Part shown: one piece after another, positions 25,501 through 37,500 of the stretch
Layout: every line of letters begins with the position of its first letter
Position numbering within the stretch: the first letter of the stretch is position 1
Origin: Thraustochytrium sp. TN22
Taxonomy: Eukaryota; Sar; Bigyra; Thraustochytrida; Thraustochytriidae
Length of the DNA: 64,000 nucleotides
NCBI GenBank assembly: GCA_013306675.1
Contig: JABLUY010000131.1
Span: 1 to 64,000, forward strand
Direction of reading: 5' to 3'
Made by a program: the position numbers and the translations under genes
The notes under the pieces: model-generated
Databases searched by the model: none
Told to the model about the DNA's origin: nothing
Seen by the model: only the letters and a program-made list of their open reading frames with translations

Positions 25501-28500
25501 GTGGCCGCCGCCGGCGGCTGGTGACGGGCTCTGGGACGTGCTGCGCGGCGTCGAGATCTGCCTCTCCAACAACGGAGGCGCCGACCGGAGCTGCCTGAGC
25601 GTTCCTGTCCGCGAGCCTCTCGAGGTGATCCAGGTGAACCCGGTGCGAGGCCCCGTCTCTGGTGGCACACGTGTCGAAGTCGCGTTCCTGTGGGCGGACA
25701 CGGAGGAGAACCTGCCGGCTCTCACGTGCCGCTTTGGCCATGATATCGTAGACGCAGCTCCCGTCGTCCAGAGCATCGAGGCAGGTCTGCGCCGCATTGC
25801 GTGCATCGCGCCGGCAGTCGCGCGCGAGGGCGTTGTCGACTTCGGGATCGCGTGGGTCGGCGGACCGACCTACGCGCTCGCGACCACAGAAGGCAGCTTC
25901 AGGTACGTGGCAAGGTTCGCGGACGACGCAGAGGCCTGGGCAATCGAGGCCAAGCCGAAGGCGGGCTCCGCACGCGGCGCCGAGCAGGTGGAGCTGCTGG
26001 GCGTGCGCAACCCGCAGGACGTGACAGACTGCGCCTTTGTTCGTGCACTCGACCCTGGCGCGCAGCCATTCGTGCGCGGCATCCTCTCACGCCGAGAGGC
26101 GGACGGCGCACTCTTCTGCACCACGCCCGCGGTGCAAGTCGACTCAGACACTGCGCGTTTGCATGCGCAGGTGGTGATCTCGCGCAACGGCGGAGCACAG
26201 TGGTCCGAGGCGTCGCGCGGGGCAGCCTTCAGCTTCCTGGCGGTACCGAGCGTGCGTGGCCTGCAGCCAGCGAGCGCCTTTCCAGGCGACTGGATCGAGG
26301 TGCTTGGCGATGACTTCGCGGCCGGTCATGACACGGCGGGCCAGCACGTGGAGTGCTCCTTTGAAGACCCAATGGAGCCGCTCGCCACGGCCAGCTCGCG
26401 GACGACAGCCGCGGTGCTCTCCAGACACCGCGCCCGGTGCCAGCTTCCCACTGGCCTCCGCGCCGATCGTGCCTACCTGGTGCGTGTGAGCAACACACCC
26501 GGGGCTGAGGACGTTCAGGCCTACGCCAATCTGCGCGTGCTTGGTCCGCTGCAGCTTCACAGCCTCACGCCGGAGCGCGTTGTGGCCACGAGCGCTGCCA
26601 GCGCGAGCCATGTACAGCTGACCGTGGTTCCGTCCGAGGACCTCGCCGGCCTCGAGGATTACCGCTTCGCTCTCCTCTGCGAGTTTACGGCGGAGGAGCC
26701 CTTCTGGCGGGCCGAATCACCCGCGGCGCTTGACCTCGCCACGGACGGCCACGGCGTCATCTCGTGCGCACTACCGCTGGGCGTGCCCGTGGCCACGGAC
26801 GCCGTGGAGGCCACGCGTGTCAGCGTGGCCCTGCGGTCCTCAACAGCAGCCAGCGCGAACGTGGTATCCATCCCGGCAGCAGGCCTCGCGCTCGACGTCT
26901 ATGCCCCTTGGCGCATTGAGACCGCCTCGCCGGCGACCGGCAGTCTCCGCGGCGGCACGCAAGTCCGCCTGTCGCTGGACCGCATCGTGCCATCGGAGCT
27001 GCGTGAGTCGCTCGCCTGCAGGTTCTCTTGGGTTGTCGACGACAGCCCGGCGGCGCATCTCGGCGTGCCGAGGCAACTGCTCGAGGTTGCGCCGGATTAT
27101 TTCGAGGACGACGGCGAGCAGGGCACGCTCGTGATTTGTACGACGCCAGACGTTGGCGCCAAGGACGCGGCAAGCGGGCGCTTTGTAACAAACCGCACAC
27201 TGTGGCTGGCACTGAGTAGCGATGACGACCTGGTGCGCTGGACAATGAACGAGAAGCGGTTCGACGCCGTTCAGCGCGCTGTAGTGCGCTCCATCAGCCC
27301 GATGCGAGGCGACGTGCGCGGTGGCACGCTCATTTCTGTGCGCGGCCACGGCTTTCTTGCTTCCGGCGCATACAGCTGCGTGATGGGCGAGGCGGCGCCC
27401 GTGCCTGCGCGACGCCGTAGCGCATCGCTGCTGGAGTGCATCTCGCCTTCCTTGGAAGCGGAGGGCCCGCGCACCACTGCTGTGCATGTCCTGCACGAGG
27501 GGCAAACAGTATCCGTGTCGGAGAGCACGGTCCTATCGGACCTGGCCTTTGCCTTTGAAGTACTTCCGAGGGTGCATTCGGTATCTCCGGGGCGCGTTCT
27601 GGCAAGTGGTGGGGCGCTCGTGACGCTGCGGGGCACCAGCTTCCCGTGGGAGGAGGCCGCCGCCGACTTGGAGGTCTTCTGCCGCTTTGGCGGGGATATT
27701 CAGGTCCCGGCAACGGTGATTTCAGAAACCGAGGCGACCTGCTACGCCCCCGCGGGCCTCCTTGCGGCGGGAGCCACCGAAGAGGAAATGGTCGCCGTGG
27801 AGCTGAGCGCGGCCAACGGCTTCGAGTACGACACATATGCGGACACCGTCAAGCTTACGATCGTGCCTTCGGCTCGCGTCGTGGCCGTAGAGCCGCGCTT
27901 TGGTAGCGTGCACGGCGGCACGCTTCTCCGCGTGAGCGGGCGCCATTTTGAAGCCCCGACGTCCTGCGAGTTCTACATGAACGGAGATTCCAAGGTGGCG
28001 GTGGTGACCTCTGCCGAGGTCGTGCATTCAAATCTCCTCGAGTGCGCAACGCCCGCGCGGCCGTCGTCGCAAGTTTCCTTCGCCCTCGTTACGATCGCAG
28101 GCCTTGGTCTCCCCGCGAGTGTGCGCTTCAGCTATGCAAGAGACCCATTGGTCTTGGAGGTAGCACCCGAGGCGGCGCATGTGGACGGCGGCGTGATGAT
28201 CCAGCTGCACGGCCAGCACTTTCGCCAGGAGGCCGGCACGCTGCGATGCCTCTTCTCGGACGATGACGGCGCCTTGTCAAGCTCACAGGCGGTCATCCTG
28301 AGCAGCGAGCTTGTGGAGTGCGCCGTGCCAGCGGCCGGGCCGCGTGTCTCGGCAACGCAGGTGCGCGTGACGAACAATGGGCAAGAGGAGTCGAACGCGT
28401 TGGATCTCGCGCGTTGGTGGCGCGTCGACCTGCAAGGCGGCCTTCTACCTGCCGGTGGCTCCGTCGAGGGCGGCCTGAGAACGTTGCTCACGCTCGCAGA

Positions 28501-31500
28501 TGCGGCCCTGCCCACCCTGCAGGGTGCGGCGCTGCGCGTGGCGTGCCGCGTGGGCAGCATCGCCTCGCGTGCAACCCTCGATGTGGCCGCGGGCGCGATC
28601 TGGTGCGATGTGCCGCCCAGTCTGGGTCACGTTGCAGGCCCGGTTGAGGTCGCCCTCTCTTTGGACGGCGGCCTACACTTCTCGAGCACGGGCCTTAACT
28701 TCAACTACATGAGCTTGCCCCGCGTTGCTCGCGTGCTACCGGAGCTCGGAGACCTCACCGGCGGGACCGAGGTGGATGTCAACATGGAGGCGGTGGACGA
28801 GGCCCTCGTGCGATTTCGCATTACGGGAGGCGGCAGTACGAGAGCCTCCGACTGCACTGTGGTGACTCGCGAAGGCTCGTCGGTGCATCTCCAGTGCCTG
28901 GTGGGCCAAGACAGCGAGGGAGCCGTGCCGCAGTTGCGCATCGAAGGCAACCATGGTGAGGTCATGCTCGCGCCCCTGTATCGGCTGCGGCACGCGCCTC
29001 GGCCGACATTGCTACGCTTGGAGCCGTCGACAGGCTACACGCAAGGCGACGTGGAAGTCTCAGTGGTCGGGCGACACTTTATCAGCACGCAAGCGCTTTC
29101 GTGCAGGTTTGGTTCGGCGGCGGACGGGGCGGTGACGACGGCGCATTTCGTCCACAGCAAGTTGGTGCGCTGCCTCGCGCCCAGGCACGCAGTTGGCTCT
29201 GTGACTGTGGAGGTGACGAACAACGGCGTGGACTTCTCGGACAGTGGGCTCGTCTTTACCTACGCAAATGCGCCGCAGGTGTACCAGGTGGTGCCGGCGA
29301 ACGGACCGGTGGCCGGCGGCACTTGGGTGGATGTCCATGGCCTTGACTTGGTGTCGCACGAGGGCCAGCAGCCGCTGTGCAAGTTTGGCGCCGTGGAAAC
29401 GCCAATCGTGGAGCTCGTCAACAGCACCTTGCTCCGCTGCCTGAGCCCGCCGTACCCAACCGCCACGGCAGCGGCTGCCGCCGTGTCAGTGGAGATAGGT
29501 TTCGCGGGGGAACACGGGCCCGGCGCCTTTGCTCACCACGAGGTTCGCTTCACATACACGCGCGAGCCCACCGTGCATGCTGTGTACCCGTCGTTCGGCC
29601 CGCGCTCGGGCGGTACGTCTGTGCATGTTGCAGTGCGGCATCTCCTGCACGCAGACGAGGTGCGCTGCAAGATCGGAGACGGTCCGTCCACACCAGGCAC
29701 GGTGGTGCTCCGTCGCGAGGGACGTACAGATCTGGGCGTCGACGCCGATCTCTCGATCGTTTCGTGCGAGACAACGGGCCGGGCCGGCGCGGCGCGCGTC
29801 GCGGTGCAAGTGTCTCAGAACGGCGGATCCGACTTTAGCACTGGCTCAGCGGTTTTCTTCTCGTATGAGGACGACGACCTGGTCCTCGTGGATGTCTCGC
29901 CCCGGAGTGGTCCGGCCCAGACCGGCGGTACGGTTATTTCGGTGCACGGCGTTGGCTTCGTGGAGTCAAGCACACTGCGGTGCCGCTTCGATGGCGCCGT
30001 GGAGCGCGCTGCGCGCTTCTTGAGCACGAGCAAGGTGCTCTGCTCGACGCCGCCGGCGAGGTCTGGCTTGGCGCTGCGGCAGGGCGTGACCGTGGAGGTA
30101 AGCAACAACGGCGTGGATTATGTGATGGCGCCGGAGCGCTTCGTGTACTACGCCGACCCGAGTGTGGACAGCGTCGTGCCACCGCAGGCGCTGAGCCAAG
30201 GCGGCATCCCGATTCTGGTGCGCGGGCGGCACTTTCGCAACGAGACAACGCTTGCATGCTGGTTTGCAAGAGGTACCTACGTCGTGCCGGCGCTGTACAT
30301 CTCGCCCCGTGTGCTGTCCTGCACCCTGCCGTTGCTTTCGGAACGAGACCCGACGCTGCTTGACGTTCGCGTGACGATCAACGGGCAGGACGCGACCTCA
30401 TCCGTGGCGCACTTGGCCGTGCTGCGAGAGGCGCTGGCGGGCTCCTTCAGCAGTGAGGCCCGCCTCGTCGCGGCGCCAAACGGGACTCACGTGCCGCGGC
30501 ACGGCGCGGCCAACTTCACGCTGTGCGAGCCGGGGAGCTTCCAGCCGCGCAGCGGGCAGCGCGCGTGCGTTTCCTGCCCGGTGGGCTACTTTTGTCCGGA
30601 CTTTGGCCTGGCAAAGCCGGTGGCCTGCCTCCCGGGCTTCGTGTGCGACGAGGCCGGTCTGCGCGCCCCGCGGGACGCCTGCCCACCAGGTCACTTCTGC
30701 GAGGCCGGGACCAAGACAGCAATGCTGACGGCTTTCCAGGACTCGGCGAAGATGGACGGGCCGACGCCCGTGCGGCCGTACTTCGTGGGGCTGGCGGAGG
30801 ACCTGTGGAGCCGCAGCGCGCTACGCGGTGTCCTGAGCTTCATGTGGTCGTCCTCGGTCCTGGACTGGGCGCGCACGCGGCGAACGGCGCCAGCAACGGG
30901 CTTTGGCTCGCGGGGCCACCCGGCTGCAGCCACGCAGGACTTCTTGGACGCGGCGCCAGGGCTGCTCGCCCCCATCGCCGAGGTGCCGCTGCCTTGCCCG
31001 GCCGGCACGTTCTGCCGGTCGGGCGTCGCGAGCGGTACTCTGCAGGAGGCGAACTTCTCCACGCCGCAGCGTTGCTATGATGGTTTCTTCTGCCCACCCG
31101 GGTCATCAACGCCGGAGGGCGCTGGCGCGTGTCCGACCGGTCATTACTGCCCCACGGGCGATGGCGCCCTGGAGGCAATCCCGTGCCCGCCAGGATCGCA
31201 CTGCCCCGGCGTGGGCAATCTGGTTCCGGTGGACTGCTTCCCTGGCACGTATAATCGCTTCGAGGGCCAGTCGAACTGCACGGCGTGCCCAATGGGCCAC
31301 GTCTGCCCCGGTTGGGGCCTTGAAGAGCCCGAGATCTGCCCCGCCGGCTTCGTGTGCTACACCGAGGCGCTCTCGACCGCCATCATCCAGTGTCCGGCAG
31401 GGTACTACTGCGAGGAAGGCACACTGACGTTGATTCGGCCCGACCACGTGGACGCGGCCGATGTGGCGTGCATGCCGTACCCGGCAACGGAGGACGGCCT

Positions 31501-34500
31501 GCCGCTCGCGCCACAGGAGGACACAGACTGCCTGGAGCACAACCTGACGCTGGCACGCGCGGAGCTCCTTGACCAGCTCGCAAGCACGCTGGCACCCACA
31601 TACATGCAGGTGTTGCTGGCGCCGCTGCGGCCGCTCCCGTGTGCACCGGGGACCTTTTGCCTGGGCGGCGTGGCGCACAACACGACCATCGACTGGGTCC
31701 CGGACGCGCCAGAGGGCGCGGAGGCGCCCCAAACGTGCACGGAGGGCGCCTACTGCGAGTGGGCGAGCTCGACGCCTGGTGGGACGGGGGCGTGCCATCG
31801 CGGGCACTACTGCCCGCCCGGGTCCGATTACCCCACGCACGCGCCGATTGGCACCATGTCGACCAACACCGGGTCCATCGCGCCGACGCTGTGCTTTCCC
31901 GGCACGTATACGCCGCAGAATTCAAGTACGGTCTGTCGCGTGTGTCCGGCGGGCTTCACGTGCCAGGGCTATGGCACATACGAGCCAACGATCTGCGATT
32001 CAGGCACATACCGGTCGCTGGCGGACGACGTAACCTGCAAGTTGTGCCCGATGGGTACGTGGAACCAGCACCGCGGCGCGACGGACATCTCGCTGTGCGA
32101 GCCGTGCCCGAGCTCCCGCGTGTGCGGCGTGGAGGCCATGTCGAACCTGACCGCGAGCACCGCATGCCCCTCCGGCCACGTGTGCCCGCAAGGCACGGAC
32201 TCTTCGACGCAGTTCAAGCACCAGGTCCCCGCCGGCTACTACACGGACGACGCGACGATGCCGGAGGACGTCTTCGCGAACATGTGCCCAGCTGGCAGCT
32301 TCTGCGAGCGTGGCACCAAGGGCTACTTGCGTGAGCGTAACAAGTGTATGGCCGGCTACTACTGCCCGCCTGGGTCTGCATCGGCCGCCGGCATGCGCAA
32401 CCGATGCCCACGGGGCACGACGTCCACGTCCGGATCCTCAGAGCTGGCAGCGTGCGAGATTGCCGGCGTTGATGTGTGCGACAAGGAGCTCGGGACGCGG
32501 TCGCACGGCACGTGGGGCTGGTACACGCAGGACAAGATCTACTTGCCGGCCTTCACTTACACGGGAAGCGACGGTTCGACCATTTCCTTCGACTCGACGG
32601 TCGGGTCGTCGCTCTCAGGCCAGGTGGAAGCCGAGGTGGAGGTCGTGCAGCGCATCCTGGTGGTCGACGAGAGCGAGTCGTCTCCGACGTGGCGCAACGA
32701 CAGCGTGCATGTGGAGCGCATCTGCCCGCCGCAGGCGCCGGCCATTGGCGGCACACTACTCACGGTGATTGGGCGCAACTTCTTCAACGTGCCGACGTCG
32801 GTGTGCCGCTTTACGGTGATCGATCACACGAGTGCAGATGCGAGCGCCGCCATGGCAAATGGTCTGCCGTCGCGCGACGCCCCGCTCATGGCGGGCACGC
32901 CGCTGTACGTGCCGGCGGTGTACGAAAGCCCGACGCGCATGCGATGTCGCCTGCCGGACCGAGCGACGCTTGCAGCCAACACCCCAGACATCTCAGCTGC
33001 CAGTGAGGTGAAATTTGTGAGCGTGGCGGCGTCGAACGATGGAGTCTTCTTTGGCGAGACGAGCGCCCCCATGGCGTTTTGGACGGGCACCACGGACCTT
33101 TCAGAAGCGCAAACAAGTGCAGTGGACGTGCTGCGCGTGGAAGCTGAGCACGCGGATTGCACGGGTGAGGCGGTGAACCTGCACCCGCTCAATCAGGGCT
33201 TCTCAACGGCGTGGCCGCAGACGGAGCGCGCGCTGGCATACGTTGGCAACGCCACGACGGTGGCGCTCCCGAGCTCCCGAGCGGAGTACGACGCGCTGAA
33301 GGCGGAGATGGGGTCCTCTTGGTGGACGGCGCGGTCCGACGAGCTGGCGACCTGGGACGAGCTGGCGGTTCGCATCGAGCGGCAAGAGCTGGAGGAGGGT
33401 ACTCGGGACAGCGAGCGCGGCTGGTTCATGCTGCAGACGCTGCACAAGGCGTCGATCCGCTTCGACCTCTCGCACCTGCCAGATGACCTCACCTATGGCG
33501 TGCACTACCGACTGGCCATCTTTGTCGCCAATTCGACGTGCGAGGAGCAGCGGTGCAGCGAGAGCCGCGTCCGGCGCACGGTTGTCTCGCAGGCGGATTG
33601 CGAGAATTCGGCTGGCTGCTCGATTGGCGACGAGCTCGAGGTGTACCCGTGCCACAGACCCATTGACCTGAGTCCGTGGTTCGAGAGCGGAGATGTGGCC
33701 AAGAACGCGATCTTTTCGCTCTCGCTCGTGGCGCTGGAGGATGTCATCTTCCGTGTCGAAGTGCATATCCTGCACGGCATGTACAGCGCTATGAGCCCGC
33801 TCTTCGAGGGCTCCGCGACGGTGGTGACCTCAGGGCCGGCGCGCGCCAACTCGACACGGCACATCGAGTCGGACACCATCGCACGGCGGCGCCTGAGCGC
33901 GGTGGTGAGTGCAGCGGAGAGCGAGGTGACGCAGGACTTTGTGTTTGCGAGCATCTTCCGTCGCGACACGCTCACCTCCGTGTCGCCTCCATTGAACCTG
34001 CCGCCGAGGTACGAGGACACGACGCGTGGACGCGTGCTGGTGTCCTTCAATGGATCCGAGGATGGCTCGGCACCGCACGTGCTGGACGACTACGAATCGG
34101 TTGCGACAGACCAGCAGTGGTGGAACCCGCCTGACTCTGTGCCGACAACGGTGCGCGACCTCATTGTCAAGTACCGCGAGATCTTCCATGAGATGGACCT
34201 GTCGGTGAGCGATGAAGATCTGAGTTTCTCGCTGGAGAAGATCGTGCTCCCGTACCTGCCATTCTTCTCCAGCTGCGAGGGCTTTGACTCCTACGTGACA
34301 ATGTGGGACCTCATGGAGTCCTCGGAGTGCGAGCTCCCGCTCTTTGACGACGACGGGGCGCGTCTACCGACCGAGTGGGAGCGGTACTCGTACGCGCCGC
34401 TGGTGGACTATGACGACGTGCGCGTAGTGGATCCGTACGATTTCTTGCAGGGCGACCCGATCGCGGACTACTGCACGCGCGAGGTGACGTGCCACTTCGA

Positions 34501-37500
34501 GGAGGATCTTACGTCCCGGGACCTGACGCCTCGCTGGTTCGAGGTGGCCTCCGGGACCACGTTGCTGGAAATTGCCTGGGAGCCCATGACGGTGGAGGAC
34601 TTTCTGCGGGGTGGTGCCTTCGTGGACGATTTTGTGACCGCCGGCTCGTCGGACTGGCTCATCCCGCTGGAGGTAAACCGCGACGCGGCAGACCTCATGT
34701 CAACCGAGTGCGGGCGGCAGTGCTTTCCGCGGTCTGTCACGCTCCAGGTGCACTACTACCAGGTGGATGTGAACTTGAAGCGTATTATCACACTCGCGCT
34801 GGTTCTAGACGACTACGACTACGACGAGAACCGCACCGATTACACCCTGAACTTGGAGCTCCGCGCACTGGGCTACTACGATCTGATTGTCAACTTTGCG
34901 TTTCAGCGCATTGTCTTCATCAATCTCTTCGTGGCGATCGGCGTCTTCACCGTGATGATCGCCGCGATGTTTTGGGCCATCAACCGAGTAACGACTCATC
35001 TGCAGCGGCCGCCCAAGTTCAGGTTCTTCTCGTATATGGCTCTGACAACGCCGGGCCCGGTGGTCGGGGTGAGTCTGGCGCTACTGCCCCTGAGCAGCAT
35101 TCTCGCCTTATGTTGGATCCTGATCGAGGGTCGCGAGGCGTTGCGCACGATCTCACTGCAACTGTGGCCCATGGAGATTGCCGGCGCGGACTCGATGACA
35201 GCTGTGCAGCTGGCAGAGGCAACGGCCGCCGCCGAAGAGGAGTACCTGGCGGAGCCCTACTTTCTGGAGTCCTGGCCGAAGCACTACATGGAGGATTCTG
35301 CCCTGCCGGACGAGGTGGCTGGGACTCGGTCCGGCCGCATGGGCCTAGCCTTTGTCCTCGTGGCTTTCTATGTCTTGCTCCTGAGCGTGCGAGCCTTCGT
35401 TCCGCGCAAGGTGTCCATCGAGGAGCAGGGCTACGAGGACCAGCATGACCACCACTCACGAGACCGCAGCACGTGGCGGCCGACGCTTTGGAAGCGGAGC
35501 ACCATGGTGGGCACGACATTGGTGCAAGCGGTGTTTTTGCTGTTCATGATCGAGTTCTCGTACTGGAACAACTTCGGCCAGTTCCTGTGGTCCTTCATCC
35601 TGCTCATGAAGCTGGTGGAGATCATGCACGATTTCGTGATGGAACACCTTCTCGTCGAGACGCTCCTCGTCTGCCCGCACAACGTGGCCTTTGGCATGGT
35701 GTTCAGCCTGGTGACCTTTGGTGCAAACAACTTCTTGGACATGGTCGTCGCCTACGTGATCTCGTATGGACTCATGATCATCACGCGCGTGTTCTGGGCG
35801 CCCGGAAAAGAGCGCATCTTCTCGATTCTGCGTCAGCGCGCCTTGGAGGTGAAGGACTTCGTGAAGCGCCATGTGACGCGGGGCCCCAGCGTGGACGAGC
35901 AGATCGCGCAGCTGGACTCGATCGCCGCCAAGAAGCAGCTGGTGGAAGACATGGAGAAGGCGCTGAACAAGGGCCTTGGACCGCGCCCGGACGCGAAGCG
36001 AGAGGTGGAAAAGCAGTTTGAGACAAGCGAGACGGTGGAGCCCATCTTGACGGCGTACATGGGTTTCTCAACCGAGGTGCTGGCGCTCTACTTCCAACCG
36101 TTCATCATTGTGCTGCTCATGGTCTTTCGCGATCAGATCGGCCTGCCGGATCTGTACGGCATCCGGAATCAGGATATGGAGTACTACCTTTGGTTCGCCA
36201 TCATTCTGATCGGCGCGCAGACGGTCTCGGACGTCTTCATCCTGCAGTCGCAGGAGCTCTTCCACGGGTGGAAGATCTACGACTACCTGACGTACACGCG
36301 ATACCGCTTCATCCAGCGCGAGCACCGCTGGAAGGGCTTCGAGGACAACCTGGACGAGTGCATCGACGAGACGATGCGGACGGTGGACCAGCTCTGCTTC
36401 AGCAGTCAGTACTACATGATCTGCACGGCGTACGCCTCGGGCATTATGATTTTGGTGCTCGGCATCGAGATGATGCTGCGCGCGGATTACAACGCATTTG
36501 GCGACCCGGCACTGCTCATGATCGTACCCTTTGTCATTTTCGACTGCAAGCTCGTGCGGCGCGGCGCCGTCAAGCTTGCGGACAAGGTTGGGCTCTGGCG
36601 GCTGCGCCACGAGGACACGGCGTGGCACACGGCGCTGGACGACGACGACGGCGGCGCGCCGCGGTGGGACGAGCTGGACAAGATCAAGGGTGCCTCGCAT
36701 GAGGCCTACCTCATGAACCAGAAGATCACGAGCGAGACCTTCCGGCACAAGTTCCTGGACTACAACCGGCCCTGGCTTGTGGCGCAGCTGCCCAACATCT
36801 TGACCCCGCGCACGTTGCGCCGTTCGCGGCCGTACCTGACGGCACAGCTGCAGAAGATTCTCGGCAGCGTCAATCCGGACGTGTCTTCGGACGACGAGGA
36901 CGACGACGGCCGCCCCAAGTTCGGTCCGGTTACGCTCACCAGCGCCTCGCGCAACATCATTCGCCTCTGGCTGGCGCGCGCGCGCCGCCTGCGCTCGCTG
37001 CGTGCCGCCGTGCAGCCGCTCCTCAATCGCGCGCGCAAGGTGGAGTGCGAGCAGTGCCTGAGCCGCAAGCAGCTGCAGGTGGAGCTGCTCACCCCTATTG
37101 ACGAGCTTGGTGACGCCTTTGAGGCTCAGTACCCAAGCGAGGAGTTCGACCAGGTCGCCTGGAAGAATTTCTTTCAGAAGCACGCCCGAATGCGCACCCT
37201 CTGCCTCGCATGCGTGCAGCGCCACCGCGAGGAGGTGGCCGGAGGCGGCGCGGGCTTTGCTCCTGGCGCTTGGGGCAGCGGTGGCGCCCGTGGCGGCGGC
37301 GGCGGCGGCGGCGGCGCCCGTGCGCGCGGCGTGTCTTCGGCGGGCGGGGCCGGAGAAGGGCCTGCTGCGGAGGCCGCCATCTTTGGGCCTGTCGTGCTCT
37401 CCGCGGCCTCGCGCGCAATCATGATGCATTGGCTACACAAGGCGCAGGAGTCGGCGCGCCGCCGTGGTGTCTCGCTCGGCATTCGCGACGCCGAGGTCAG

